Positions 42,227 through 51,099 of a stretch of 64,000 nt of DNA are shown here, one piece after another. A program made the position numbers and the translations under genes. Position 1 is the first letter of the stretch. Each line of letters begins with the position of its first letter. Under the pieces are notes generated by a model that did not search any database, was not told where the DNA came from, and saw only the letters and a program-made list of their open reading frames with translations. Origin of the DNA: Cystobacterineae bacterium (lineage in GTDB: Bacteria; Myxococcota; Myxococcia; Myxococcales; Myxococcaceae). The DNA lies in NCBI GenBank assembly GCA_009782175.1, contig WRKR01000008.1, forward strand, positions 1-64,000, in the 5' to 3' direction.

Positions 42227-43180
42227 TTAAAGCAGGCCTTTTTGGCGCAGGTTTTTTTCGACGCGGGCATATACATTTTCGGCGACGAGGGGCAGGGGTT
42301 TGCCCGTAAGGGTGTGGAAAGCGTCCAAATAGGAGTGAGCGAGGGCTATGCGGAAGCTGTCGGGAATGGCAGGTGGGGGGCCGTCGCCTTTATAGTGCAT
42401 TTCTTCAAGCAGCCAGCGGCGCAGAATTTCTTTGTCCAGCATTTCCTGAGGGAGGCCTTGGTTGAAGGAGGCCTCATAGCTTTCCTTGCGCCAATAGCGG
42501 CTGGAGTCCGGCGTATGCATCTCATCAATCAGCAAAAGCTTTCCTTGTGCGAGGCCAAACTCATATTTGGTATCCACCAGAATGAGTCCGCGCTGAGCGG
42601 CCAGGGTTTGGCCTGCTTCAAACAAAGCCAGAGCGGCCTCCTTGGCCTGGGCCAAGTGTTTGGCGGACATGAGTCCGCTTGAGCTGATTTTTTTTTCCGG
42701 GAGGGGCAAGTCATGCTGTCCGGCAGCCGCTTTCGTAGAGGGGGTGAGGAGGGGTTTTTCAAAGCGTTGGTTTTTTTGGAGCCCAGGGGGGAGCTCCAGT
42801 GCATAGGGGTCGTTGCCGGCGGCATAGTCGCGCCAGAGGCTGCCTGTCAAAAAACCGCGCACCACAAATTCCACGGGGAAGGGCTCTGCTTTTTTGACAA
42901 TGCTGACGCAAGCATCAGGGCTATCCAAGAGGTGGTTGGGCACCAACTCCCGGGTATGTTGAAACCAGAAGAGGGAGAGTTGGTTGAGCAAATCCCCTTT
43001 AAAAGGCAGCGTAGAAAGCACCGAGTCAAAGGCTGAAATTCTATCCGTGGAGACGAGGAGGAGGCTGTCTGAGCGCACATAGACGTCGCGTACTTTGCCG
43101 CGATAGAGGCTCCCCAGCTGCGGCCACTCGGTTTTTTCAAGGGTGAAGGCCAGTTGTTTGCGCAAAATTTCAGTTGTCAT
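42227..43180 (-). CDS. purC: Phosphoribosylaminoimidazole-succinocarboxamide synthase
   Basis: PurC joins CAIR and aspartate to SAICAR in purine synthesis. The 317-residue product has YRGKVRDVY (nucleotide-binding Gly-rich), VSTDRISAFD, PVEFVVRGFLTGSLW, KYEFGLAQG, LIDEMHTPDSSRYW and the C-terminal LAHSYLDAFHTLTG, all in family order and complete. The longer plant/yeast-type length of about 300 fits. A small lipoprotein gene lies 24 bp upstream in the same direction, so they may be cotranscribed. Confidence 0.95.
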   Translation of the reverse strand: MTTEILRKQLAFTLEKTEWPQLGSLYRGKVRDVYVRSDSLLLVSTDRISAFDSVLSTLPFKGDLLNQLSLFWFQHTRELVPNHLLDSPDACVSIVKKAEPFPVEFVVRGFLTGSLWRDYAAGNDPYALELPPGLQKNQRFEKPLLTPSTKAAAGQHDLPLPEKKISSSGLMSAKHLAQAKEAALALFEAGQTLAAQRGLILVDTKYEFGLAQGKLLLIDEMHTPDSSRYWRKESYEASFNQGLPQEMLDKEILRRWLLEEMHYKGDGPPPAIPDSFRIALAHSYLDAFHTLTGKPLPLVAENVYARVEKNLRQKGLL

Positions 43181-43206
43181 AAAAAAGCCAAAAGGAGACA
43201 GGAGAC

Positions 43207-43767
43207 TTAAGGTGCGGACTCCAGAGAAGCAGCTGCCAGGGAGACGAAAGCGGGGTTAAGCCTCAAGCTACCTTCTATATAGGCGGCAGCATAGGGAGAT
43301 CTAGGCACTTTTTGCACATGCACCTCACCTTTCATCTGCCATTGAGCCAGCAGGCTTAAAGCCAAACAGTGTGCAAGCTCTCTCTCGGACAACCCGCGCC
43401 ACTCTTCCCGGGGAATGTCGCTCCAACGCTCTCTGCGCTCATCCACCTTCAGCACCACCTCCAAAGGCTCTTCCTTGGACAACTCCACATTTAAACAATG
43501 GGCAAGCTCCAGTGGGCCTTCTGCGGCCACAAAACCTTCAGGCATAAGGAGGGGAAAGAGGGGTTGGACATGAGAAGGGCCCTGGGCCTGCTCCCTCGCT
43601 TGGCCAAGCAACTCTTCCCAGAGGGCCTGCCGCGTGGACAAAGCCTCATATTCCAAAATTTCAACAGGAGAAACGAGTGCTTTCTCCAGAGAAAGGGAGG
43701 GTGAAAAAGCAGACACACCCTCTCCACAGGCAACCCAAAGCCCCCAAGCAAGAAGCAGGCATGTCAT
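43207..43767 (-). CDS. Lipoprotein of unknown function
   Basis: From ATG 43767 the product is 186 residues with signal TCLLLAWGLWVACGEG (lipobox WVAC). The body is helix-rich and acidic (EYEALSTRQALWEELLGQ, ELSKEEPLEVVLKV) and ends in a small beta/alpha part with PYAAAYIEGSLRLNPAFVSLA. I find no known domain. It is directly upstream of purC with a short gap and probably shares its transcript. The frame extends to 43812 without clear coding. Confidence 0.65.
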   Translation of the reverse strand: MTCLLLAWGLWVACGEGVSAFSPSLSLEKALVSPVEILEYEALSTRQALWEELLGQAREQAQGPSHVQPLFPLLMPEGFVAAEGPLELAHCLNVELSKEEPLEVVLKVDERRERWSDIPREEWRGLSERELAHCLALSLLAQWQMKGEVHVQKVPRSPYAAAYIEGSLRLNPAFVSLAAASLESAP

Positions 43768-43875
43768 TCTTCGTCTTAGCACACTCGCAATTATAGCGGC
43801 AAGTGAAGGCATAGGCCAGGAAAAGTGTCAGCCTGTGCAGTGAGGTGCCAAGCCTATAACAGCTCAGAGCAAAGC

Positions 43876-43907
43876 AAACCCTGTACACCCAAAGGCATAC
43901 AGGGTTT
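43876..43907. terminator. Hairpin between the NHL lipoprotein and the small lipoprotein genes
   Basis: A perfect 10-bp stem (AAACCCTGTA, 43876-43885, with TACAGGGTTT, 43898-43907) and a 12-nt loop are followed by a T run on the plus strand. It lies about 57 bp beyond the stop of the minus-strand NHL gene, where the minus-strand T run is weak. A termination role is plausible but not proven. Confidence 0.5.
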
Positions 43908-43930
43908 TTGAGGTGGAGTTGGGGAATTTT

Positions 43931-43974
43931 CTTTCTTGTTTTTTATTTTGAACTTTCTTGTTTTTTATTTTGAA
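43931..43974. repeat. 22-bp tandem duplication covering the NHL gene's stop codon
   Basis: Two perfect 22-bp direct copies (43931-43952 and 43953-43974), each reading CTTTCTTG, a T-rich middle and TTTTGAA on the plus strand. The stop codon (43965-43967) lies in the second copy. Confidence 0.92.
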
Positions 43975-45086
43975 AATGTGACTTTGCAGATGCGCCTGTG
44001 GTCCGTCAAATAGAAGTTGCCTGCCTTGTCCCTCACTATCTCTTTGGTGCATTCGCTATGGCTCCCCGGCAGAAAGGCGATGGTGCTCACCACTCCCGCT
44101 GGTGTTATTTTGCGGATGCGGGGGACTTCGCCACTCTCTATGAGATAGAGGTTGCCTGCCTCGTCGAAAGTGAGGCTGTCAGGAGAACGGAAGGTTGCAG
44201 CGCTTCCCGTGCCGTCGATAGAGCTATTTTCGGGGTTTTCGCCGCCGACAAAGAGGCTCAGCGCTCCTGCTTGCGTCACCTTGGAAATGCGGTTGTCCCC
44301 CGTCACATAGAGGGTGCCCGCTGTGTCTATTGCGAGGCCAAAACCGCGCAGAAGATCAAAGCCACCGCTGTAAATGGTGCTCACTTCTCCCTGCGGCGTC
44401 ACTTTGCGGATGTGGCCTTTGCCACCGCCATCGTCCATCACATAGAGGTTGCCTTGCGTGTCTATGGTTATGGCCCCAATATTCATGAACTGTGCCGTGT
44501 TTCCTGGGCCGTCGCGAATGACATATTCGCTGTCGATGAATTCGCCGCTGCCGGCAAGGGTGCTCACCATGCCCTGCGGCGTTATTTTGCGGATGCGGTA
44601 GTTGCCGTCATCCGTCACATAAAGGTTGTCTGCTGCGTCTATGGTTATTCCCATAGGCGTATCAAACCGTGCAGCAGCTCCAACGCCGTCGGCATAGCCA
44701 CGGCTGCTGCTGCTGTCGTCTTTGGGTGTGCCGTCGCCGGCAAAAGTGCTAACCACTCGCTCTGGCGTCACTTTGCGGATGCAATGGTTATCGGTATCCG
44801 CCACAAAGAGGTTGCCCGCCTTGTCCATGGCCATTCCACGAGGCGAATCAAATTGTGCGGCAGCTCCAACGCCGTCGGCATAGCCCCTCCTGTCGCCGGC
44901 AAAAAAGCTTAAGTTGGCTTTGTCCGGCTCCGGTTCAAGAATGCCGTCAATAATGTCGTCGTCCTCCTCGCTTCCGCAGGCCACAAAGCCCAGGGCCAAA
45001 GCCACAAGGGACAAAAACACCCCATAAGAAACGAAACCCCTTTTTTGGCCAACAAGCCTTTGCTTCTCCTGTTTCCCAACACGCAT
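43965..45086 (-). CDS. NHL-repeat lipoprotein 1
   Basis: From ATG 45086 (AGGAGAAGCAC upstream) the product is 373 residues with a lipobox in ALALGFVACGSEEDDD. The rest is a beta-propeller of NHL repeats: SPRGMAMDKAGNLFVADTDN, HCIRKVTPE, LYVTDDGNYRIRK, SKVTQAGALSLFVGG. Such propellers bind proteins or polysaccharide outside the cell. The 3' end carries a tandem duplication that includes the stop codon. Two related proteins are at 51084 and 53678. Confidence 0.88.
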   Translation of the reverse strand: MRVGKQEKQRLVGQKRGFVSYGVFLSLVALALGFVACGSEEDDDIIDGILEPEPDKANLSFFAGDRRGYADGVGAAAQFDSPRGMAMDKAGNLFVADTDNHCIRKVTPERVVSTFAGDGTPKDDSSSSRGYADGVGAAARFDTPMGITIDAADNLYVTDDGNYRIRKITPQGMVSTLAGSGEFIDSEYVIRDGPGNTAQFMNIGAITIDTQGNLYVMDDGGGKGHIRKVTPQGEVSTIYSGGFDLLRGFGLAIDTAGTLYVTGDNRISKVTQAGALSLFVGGENPENSSIDGTGSAATFRSPDSLTFDEAGNLYLIESGEVPRIRKITPAGVVSTIAFLPGSHSECTKEIVRDKAGNFYLTDHRRICKVTFSK

Positions 45087-45461
45087 GTGCTTCTCCTGGT
45101 TTTTTTCAAATGCCATTGTATTTTCTAAACTCTTGTTTCCTGGACCGTTTCAAAGTTAAATTGATTCTCTTTTTTTCTGAGCTCTTGTGTTGCCAACTCA
45201 TTGTTATAAAGAGAAGGGTGCCCCGCTGCTGTATTGCTGCTGTGTTTCTTGGTTTTAGCTATATTCTGCTCCCCCATTCTATATTTTTATTTTTGGAATG
45301 TATAGCCTTATTTTCAAGCATTTAAACAACTGTTTTCACCACCTCAACCACTGAAACCCACAGAAAGTTTTTGTTGACATAACTGCTGCTCGCAGTAAAA
45401 ATTTAAACCCTCACACACAATGTATAATATCCAACGAAGAACGATAAAGCGGATAACAACA
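45087..45461. other. Gene-free AT-rich interval
   Basis: A 375-bp stretch between two divergent genes. It is AT-rich and must hold promoters for both, but I see no repeat, RNA or convincing ORF. Confidence 0.5.
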
Positions 45462-46175
45462 ATGAAAAATACATTCCTCATGCCAAGCCTTTTTGTGCTC
45501 GTCGCGGTTGGGTGTGGGCATGGGCAACGCGGCTTGCAAGGGCAAAACAGCGAAGTGCTATATTCCGCTGAGCACGGTGCAGAAAGCAAAACAAGGTGGT
45601 TAACGGATTCTGATTTTGAGAGCTGGGGAGAATATCAAGCTTATCTCAGGAATGAAATTCTCAAAAGAATGGATAACCAAATACTCAAAGAAAGCTTTCT
45701 TCAGGAAATGTATATCCGAAATGTGGTCCGCATTTCAAATGATGAGTTATTTGTTTTAATACCTTTCAATTTGCATTCATTGGATTGTGGAGCGCCTGAT
45801 TGTTATTCGACAGATGTCAGTTTTAGTTTTAAATTGGGAAACACATTGCGCTTTCCTGAAATATTAGCATTTCAGGAACACGAGCATGGTTGTGTTCCTC
45901 AAGAAACAACATTGTCGGGCCATTTTCAAAAAATAGAGAACACTGAGCAATACCTCATCTATCATTCAGAAGAGCACAAAAGAACATTGGTTTTGCTCAA
46001 TAACCCCTTGCGCCGCACAGCAGCATATTATTTCAGGAATGCTGAAAGGGACACCCTAAGCGGCCAAAACCTATTTGAGATAATTGAAAACTACAGCGAC
46101 GACGAGCCGCAGGACTTGGAGCTTCTGAGAAGCTGGGTTTTGACAACCCCGGAATATTCACTTTTTCTCCCCTAA
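45462..46175 (+). CDS. Lipoprotein of unknown function
   Basis: From ATG 45462 the product is 237 residues with a signal ending in VLVAVGCGHGQ (lipobox). The body has EILKRMDNQILKESFLQEMYI and a conserved-looking cysteine pair in SLDCGAPDCYST. The base composition is AT-richer than that of the native genes, which suggests a different origin. It is followed by the lipoprotein family genes at 46458-50435. No known domain is recognised. Confidence 0.7.
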   Translation: MKNTFLMPSLFVLVAVGCGHGQRGLQGQNSEVLYSAEHGAESKTRWLTDSDFESWGEYQAYLRNEILKRMDNQILKESFLQEMYIRNVVRISNDELFVLIPFNLHSLDCGAPDCYSTDVSFSFKLGNTLRFPEILAFQEHEHGCVPQETTLSGHFQKIENTEQYLIYHSEEHKRTLVLLNNPLRRTAAYYFRNAERDTLSGQNLFEIIENYSDDEPQDLELLRSWVLTTPEYSLFLP

Positions 46176-46457
46176 ACCCAGGCCGGATGGGGTTGAGGTT
46201 TGGAATGCTCGCCCTGCTAGCCCATGCTTGGGCTGGCGCACATGGGCAGATCCTCTCTGAATTCTCGAATTCCCATAGGTTCCAAGCAGCCCACCTCCGC
46301 CTCGGCATGCGCTGCAATGTTATGCAACACCTCCTGAAAATTCTGAAAAGAGCAGCAAGCTGTCTGTGCTGCGTCAGCTTTGTTTTTGAAACAAAGTGGA
46401 GCTTGGGGCGTCTTCTATAAGTGTGGTGTATCAGCGGAACAATGTGAAAGGAAGGCG

Positions 46458-47030
46458 ATGCACAAAAACCAAAGCCATGTGTGGGTGTTGAGTGCGTTGT
46501 TGGCCGCGTTGCTGGTGGGGTGTGCGAGTTTGGGCAAAAACCCCGTAGGTGGCTTGGCAGCGCAGCACAACGTGTCCATGGATGAGGACGAAGAAGCCAA
46601 CGCGTGGGCTCCCGTTTGGGCGCTGATAAATCTAGAAGAAAAAGTGGAGAGAATCATCACCGGAGAAGGGTTATGGATCCATGAGGACCGTCGCGAGTGG
46701 ACAGACAAAAACGGCGTGCGCCGCATAGAGGTGGATGGTCCACCGCACCACCCCTATTCCTATGCCGTCGAAATAGCTCCCGATGGAAGCAAAGCCTTCT
46801 TCCATGGCAATGGAAACCCCATGAAGATGATGGAAGAAACGCCCGGCAGTCGAATTTATCTCATTGATCGCAACGGCAACGGCGTTTTTGACGAGCGCGT
46901 CACCATCCGGTTATTCAGCAAAACGAAAACCGAACATGAACGGACCGAATATGTTTTTATGCAGAGAACACCCGATGGGACTTGGGGGAAGTACCTAAAT
47001 AGAATCATAAAGACAACCATCCGTCATTAG
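46458..47030 (+). CDS. Lipoprotein, family A copy 1
   Basis: From ATG 46458 (AAAGGAAGG upstream) the product is 190 residues with signal VLSALLAALLVGCASLG. It has EEKVERIITGEGLW, WTDKNGVRRIEVDGPPHHPYSYAVEIAPDGSK (in segments), and a C-terminal RIYLIDRNGNGVFDERV, which fits a small Ca-binding-like EF turn DRNGNGVFD. It is paralogous to the gene at 49809 and to the degenerate copy at 47177. Function unknown. Confidence 0.8.
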   Translation: MHKNQSHVWVLSALLAALLVGCASLGKNPVGGLAAQHNVSMDEDEEANAWAPVWALINLEEKVERIITGEGLWIHEDRREWTDKNGVRRIEVDGPPHHPYSYAVEIAPDGSKAFFHGNGNPMKMMEETPGSRIYLIDRNGNGVFDERVTIRLFSKTKTEHERTEYVFMQRTPDGTWGKYLNRIIKTTIRH

Positions 47031-47176
47031 TGGCGAAGCAAATCCGCTTGGCAGAGAGAGAAGGGTGGTGTGAAGAATCAACGTTGTGAATGAATTTGGC
47101 GGAGGAGAAGAGGAGAAGGACAATGAGAAGAGGCGATGTTGTGGATGAACTTGGTGTCGAGAAATGAAGAAAGGCG

Positions 47177-47467
47177 ATGAAAAGAAGCAGTGTGGTGGTG
47201 TTGAGTGCGTTATTGGCCATGTTGTTGGGGGCTTGCGAAAGCCATGGGAAAGACGACGACGGTGGCATTTCATAGGTGCTGGAAGTCTGGGAGAAAAAAG
47301 TCCAAAGAGCGCTGGCTGGGCTTCCAACCGACTTCGATGGCGATGGTTTTGAAGAATATCTGCAGTGGACCGACAAAGACGGTGTCATCCACAATGCTTC
47401 TGATTGTGTTGCGAACTGTCATGTAAGTTTAGCATGTTTTACGGGCATTTGTCACCCTGTCGAATGA
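47177..47467 (+). pseudogene. Degenerate copy of the family A lipoprotein
   Basis: The frame starts MKRSSVVVLSALLAMLLGAC (a lipoprotein signal) and meets a TAG after GGIS (about 32 codons). In the same frame it resumes with VLEVWEKKVQRALAGL and FEEYLQWTDKDGVIHN, which parallel EEKVERII and the WTDKNGV region of the copy at 46458. The rest has lost the C-terminal RNGNGVFD part. It has an in-frame stop and is truncated. Confidence 0.7.
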
Positions 47468-47547
47468 GCACTCCATCCCATTTCAAATGGATATATTGGG
47501 CGGTGAGTTGGTGCCATGGAATACCGCGTTGAAAAAAGGGGTTGTTG

Positions 47548-49761
47548 ATGCGGAAGCAGAAAGCGTTGAGTTGGGTGTTGTTGTTGGCATGCTTTGGGTG
47601 TGCTGTGAAGCGAGGCGCTGATCCTCATGCCGTGGTAGAGGTGGAAGAAAAAGCCCAGCCCAACGCTGAAGCCCCAAGCTCGACAGTGCCAAGCATTCAA
47701 ATCAGCCTGGTGGGCGAATCTCTGGATGCTCGCAACCGCACACAAAACCCCGCTCCCAAAATTCAAGTGGATGTCCATGGCGCCGAGTTTGAAGCGGAGT
47801 TTCAGTTGGTCGAGCACAAGGGCGAACAATTGCCTTTGTCATGCGTCGCCATCGAAACAGGACTCGCCAAAAAGCAACATCAGCGCTGGGAGTGCGTGCC
47901 GACAGCTCTCGCCGAAGGAAACTACCGCCTGAGAGTCGAAGCCCATGGCAAGCATGGCAAGGCGATCAAAAAATTCTCGTGGAGTTATGACACAACGCCT
48001 TTGGATGTGAGCATCCGCATAGAAGACAAAGAAGTGTGGGGAAGAGACGACGCGCTCTATGTGCAACTAGAGCAACTCGATTGGGGGAACAAATATGCTC
48101 ATGAGGCTATAGATCTAGATCAAAGCGAGCTGTTTGCGGGTGAAGGCCGACAGCATCGCGCCGCGCACGCAGCTTGCCCTCGAAGTTTGCCCGCCAAACC
48201 TCATTCCCAGTGTTTCAAAGTGTCGCTTTCTGCCTTGCCGGATTTGCCGCATGGGCCTTATCAATTGAGTTTGACTGCTACGCTCGCAGACGAAACAGGC
48301 AACCGCAGAAGCCGCACGCAAAGCTTTGAGGTGCGCATCAGCCGCGAGTTGTGGAGTTTAGCATGGGGGCCAGGCCGCGCTATAGGGAGTTTGGCCGCGC
48401 GCCCTGCTGTGACGCGTGAGGGTTTGTTGTTGATGGTGACAAATAGAATGAATGAATGGGGGTTGAAATTTTTTATCATCGCCATCAACGCAAAAGGGGA
48501 AGAAGTGTGGAGAACCAAAGAGTCCGGTATTGGAGAGCAGTTGATGCTTGGCAACCACCGAGGTATGGACGTGGTGGTGGCCAATTGTGCCAACAGAAGA
48601 GACGGGTTTTGGGTTTTCGATGCAAAAACAGGGGAAGCTTTGTTGAAAACTTGCTCGAAACTCGGTGCAAATTTTTCAAATTTGGCACTCTTGCGAGGGG
48701 GGCCCGGCAAAGACTTGGTGGTGGTGCGGGGGCGTCGTTTGGAAGACACTCGCAACGCCGACGACAAAGATGACAGCAATGTCGACAATAATAGCGACGA
48801 CAAAGACAGCGGCGATGACGAAGACAACAACGAAGACACATATATCATCCGCGACACCTATGCTCTGGAGGCTTGTCGCTTTTCCAATAGATTGAACACT
48901 TGGAGTGTGGATTGCCGCCCATCTGAACCTCTGCAGCAAACAGGAAGCTATTTCGCAGGAAAAATTTTGGTACGTCAAATGCCCGAAGGTGTCGTCAGGG
49001 TATTTTTGGACTCTCTAGAGCGCTATTGGTGCGCACTGGAATGGAAAAACGGTGGTTGGAGTCGAGGCTGTGTCGATGAAGGCCCTGTCGCTGTTCCTGC
49101 TTTGGAACAACCGAACCGGCTGCAAGTGCAAGTTTTGGACTCTGAGCGCCTTTGGGTTAAATACGAGGGAAAGTGCACTCCGTTGAGTCAGCGTTTTGAG
49201 CAGAACACGCGCTCAACCTCAGACGCGAAAAAACTTCTTTTGTCGGGAACAGAGCCTGTGTTGGTGGATGCCGGCGGCGAGCTGATAGGGCTGACAAAGT
49301 CGATGTGTGAGGTGGATGAAAAAAAGTTGCAATATGTGCTTCGACGCTATTCTGTTGCCGGCAACTTGCTTTTCACGAAAAAAATGCATGCCTCCAACGA
49401 AGGCAATTCTGACTATGCTCGCAACAGCAACATTGGGCTCATGGAAGGAAGCACTCTGCTGCTTCCAAGCAAAGGCAGGGGTGTGTTGTGCTTGAAGGCC
49501 GATTTGAGTGATTGTTGGGCAGGAATGAATGCAGACGTGGATGCGAGTGGAAGCTTGCTGGGCGTCTTGCCCTTGTCCCCCACGCGCAGTGTTGCCGTTT
49601 TTGGTTATAAGGAAGGTTTGAGAAATTTGATTGCCGGCTTTCTCATCGACGCACCCGGCCTCAAGAAAGACGCGCCCTGGCCCATTTTTGGGCATGACTT
49701 GTGCCGCAGCTTTAATGCCAGCGTGCCTGTCGACAACTGCTGGGATGGGCCCAGGCTTTAA
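47548..49761 (+). CDS. Large lipoprotein with propeller-like region, unknown function
   Basis: From ATG 47548 the product is 737 residues with signal LSWVLLLACFGCAVK. After an N-terminal region of beta segments (an Ig-like pattern: EAEFQLVEHKGEQLPLSCV, GNYRLRVEAHGKHGK) there is a likely PQQ-type propeller (WSLAWGPGRAIGSLAARPAV, KGEEVWRTKESGIG, VFDAKTGEALLKTC), then a low-complexity Asp/Asn run (DDKDDSNVDNNSDDKDSGDD) near residue 410, and more strands. It sits between two paralogous lipoproteins, suggesting a surface complex. No enzyme motif seen. Confidence 0.8.
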   Translation: MRKQKALSWVLLLACFGCAVKRGADPHAVVEVEEKAQPNAEAPSSTVPSIQISLVGESLDARNRTQNPAPKIQVDVHGAEFEAEFQLVEHKGEQLPLSCVAIETGLAKKQHQRWECVPTALAEGNYRLRVEAHGKHGKAIKKFSWSYDTTPLDVSIRIEDKEVWGRDDALYVQLEQLDWGNKYAHEAIDLDQSELFAGEGRQHRAAHAACPRSLPAKPHSQCFKVSLSALPDLPHGPYQLSLTATLADETGNRRSRTQSFEVRISRELWSLAWGPGRAIGSLAARPAVTREGLLLMVTNRMNEWGLKFFIIAINAKGEEVWRTKESGIGEQLMLGNHRGMDVVVANCANRRDGFWVFDAKTGEALLKTCSKLGANFSNLALLRGGPGKDLVVVRGRRLEDTRNADDKDDSNVDNNSDDKDSGDDEDNNEDTYIIRDTYALEACRFSNRLNTWSVDCRPSEPLQQTGSYFAGKILVRQMPEGVVRVFLDSLERYWCALEWKNGGWSRGCVDEGPVAVPALEQPNRLQVQVLDSERLWVKYEGKCTPLSQRFEQNTRSTSDAKKLLLSGTEPVLVDAGGELIGLTKSMCEVDEKKLQYVLRRYSVAGNLLFTKKMHASNEGNSDYARNSNIGLMEGSTLLLPSKGRGVLCLKADLSDCWAGMNADVDASGSLLGVLPLSPTRSVAVFGYKEGLRNLIAGFLIDAPGLKKDAPWPIFGHDLCRSFNASVPVDNCWDGPRL

Positions 49762-49808
49762 CTTAAACGGTGGGGTGTTTCGGACTTCACTTGCAACAAG
49801 GAGAGAGA

Positions 49809-50435
49809 GTGAGCAAAAGGCATGCGGCATTGTCGGGCATATTGTTAAGCGCGTTGTTGGCAGCGTTGCTGGGTGGCTGCGCAAGCCTGGGAAAAAAACC
49901 TGCGGACAACTTGGCGGCAGAGCACAACGCGGCCGTGGTGGAGGAAGGGGGGGCGTCCACAAACAATGCGGAGGGTGCCAGGGAGGAGTTCAGCTGGGGC
50001 GACATAATGCGTCTGCTGGAGCGAAAAGAAGACATTGAAGAGGTTTTGAGCGGCAGGAAATGGATGAGTTTTCGTGAAAGCCAGGTGGAATATCGCCAAT
50101 GGACGGACGAGAGGGGCGTATACCGCGTAGGAATAAAAGGGGAAGCGCGCCACCCCCTTCCCTATGTTTTTGAAATACACCCGGATGGCAGACAAGCCAT
50201 CTCCTATGGCGAGGTTTCAGGCAGAAAAAACCCCCTGAAGATGGTGGAAGAAAAACCCGGCAGCCATGTTTACCTCATTGACGTCAACGGCAACGGTGTT
50301 TTTGACAGGCGCGCCACCCTTGTTTATGAGGACAATGAAACCCGCTTGGGGCAGTCGGATTGCATTTTCGAGAAGAAAACTTCCGATGGAGCTTGGGAGT
50401 TAGAGGAAAAAATAAACCGCTGGGTGGGGCATTGA
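49809..50435 (+). CDS. Lipoprotein, family A copy 2
   Basis: From GTG 49809 (AAGGAGAGAGA upstream) the product is 208 residues with signal ILLSALLAALLGGCASLGKKP. It has RKEDIEEVLSGRKW, YRQWTDERGVYRVGIKGEARHPLPYVFEI (in segments) and HVYLIDVNGNGVFDRRATL, paralogous to copy 1 at 46458. It lies 47 bp after the large lipoprotein gene and may share its transcript. A MITE follows 30 bp after the stop. Function unknown. Confidence 0.85.
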   Translation: MSKRHAALSGILLSALLAALLGGCASLGKKPADNLAAEHNAAVVEEGGASTNNAEGAREEFSWGDIMRLLERKEDIEEVLSGRKWMSFRESQVEYRQWTDERGVYRVGIKGEARHPLPYVFEIHPDGRQAISYGEVSGRKNPLKMVEEKPGSHVYLIDVNGNGVFDRRATLVYEDNETRLGQSDCIFEKKTSDGAWELEEKINRWVGH

Positions 50436-50465
50436 ATGTATTGAGTGCCGCACCCACTTCACCCC

Positions 50466-50625
50466 TAGGCTGGTTTTACTTAGAACTGATTTGATTATCC
50501 AGACCGGTTTCAATTTGGCATGAGGTCGAGGCGGGCGAGGCTTTTGTGAGAGGAGTGCACTTAAGTGCATGACCCGAACAAAAACGAGCCCAACGAAGAG
50601 ATCATGTCAAAGTGAAAGCGGTCTA
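50466..50625. mobile_element. MITE-like element, full 160-bp copy
   Basis: Begins TAGGCTGGTTTTACTTAGAA and ends AGTGAAAGCGGTCTA; TA at each end. It is the reverse-orientation match to the copy at 23232, with about six differences by eye, and holds the palindrome TGCACTTAAGTGCA. It lies 30 bp beyond the stop of the family A lipoprotein and 65 bp before tRNA-Arg. No coding capacity. Confidence 0.85.
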
Positions 50626-50690
50626 GGGTGTCCTCAAAAGTGCTGACTTTGGGTGGGTATGTTGATGGGTTTTGTTGGAGCATTGCTTTG

Positions 50691-50764
<74 letters not shown>

Positions 50765-51011
50765 TTCCTTCGTGCTCGCCGCTTAACACACAAACCCCAA
50801 AGCGTGCACTTCATTGTATGAAAACCACCCCACAAAAACGAATTTTTGATCCATTTCAAGAAAAATATTCAAAGAAAATACCAGAGTTTTTCAACACGGC
50901 TTTGTTGGGGTGCCCGCTGGTGAAACAGCTACGCTTCTGCCTCCCGCCTTAGGGCGCAATGGCTTTGGTGCGGGCTATGCCGGTTGCTGTTGTAGCTTCG
51001 CAGCTCAGTGT

Positions 51012-51099
51012 TAAACGTTATTCAAACGTGGTTTAAACGTTATTCAAACGTGGTCTAAACGTTATTCAAACGTGTTTTAAACGTTATTCAAACGTTATT
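51012..51099. repeat. Four-unit 22-bp tandem repeat covering an NHL gene's stop codon
   Basis: Four 22-bp units (51012-51033, 51034-51055, 51056-51077, 51078-51099) start TAAACGTTATTCAAACGT with variable last four bases. The stop codon of the NHL gene (51084-51086) is in the last unit; its C-terminal ITFE codons are part of the unit. Confidence 0.94.

Noticed and set aside
43998-44912. 304-residue plus-strand frame opposite NHL gene 1.
   Set aside because: It is periodic only because the NHL repeats are; no start site, no known domain.
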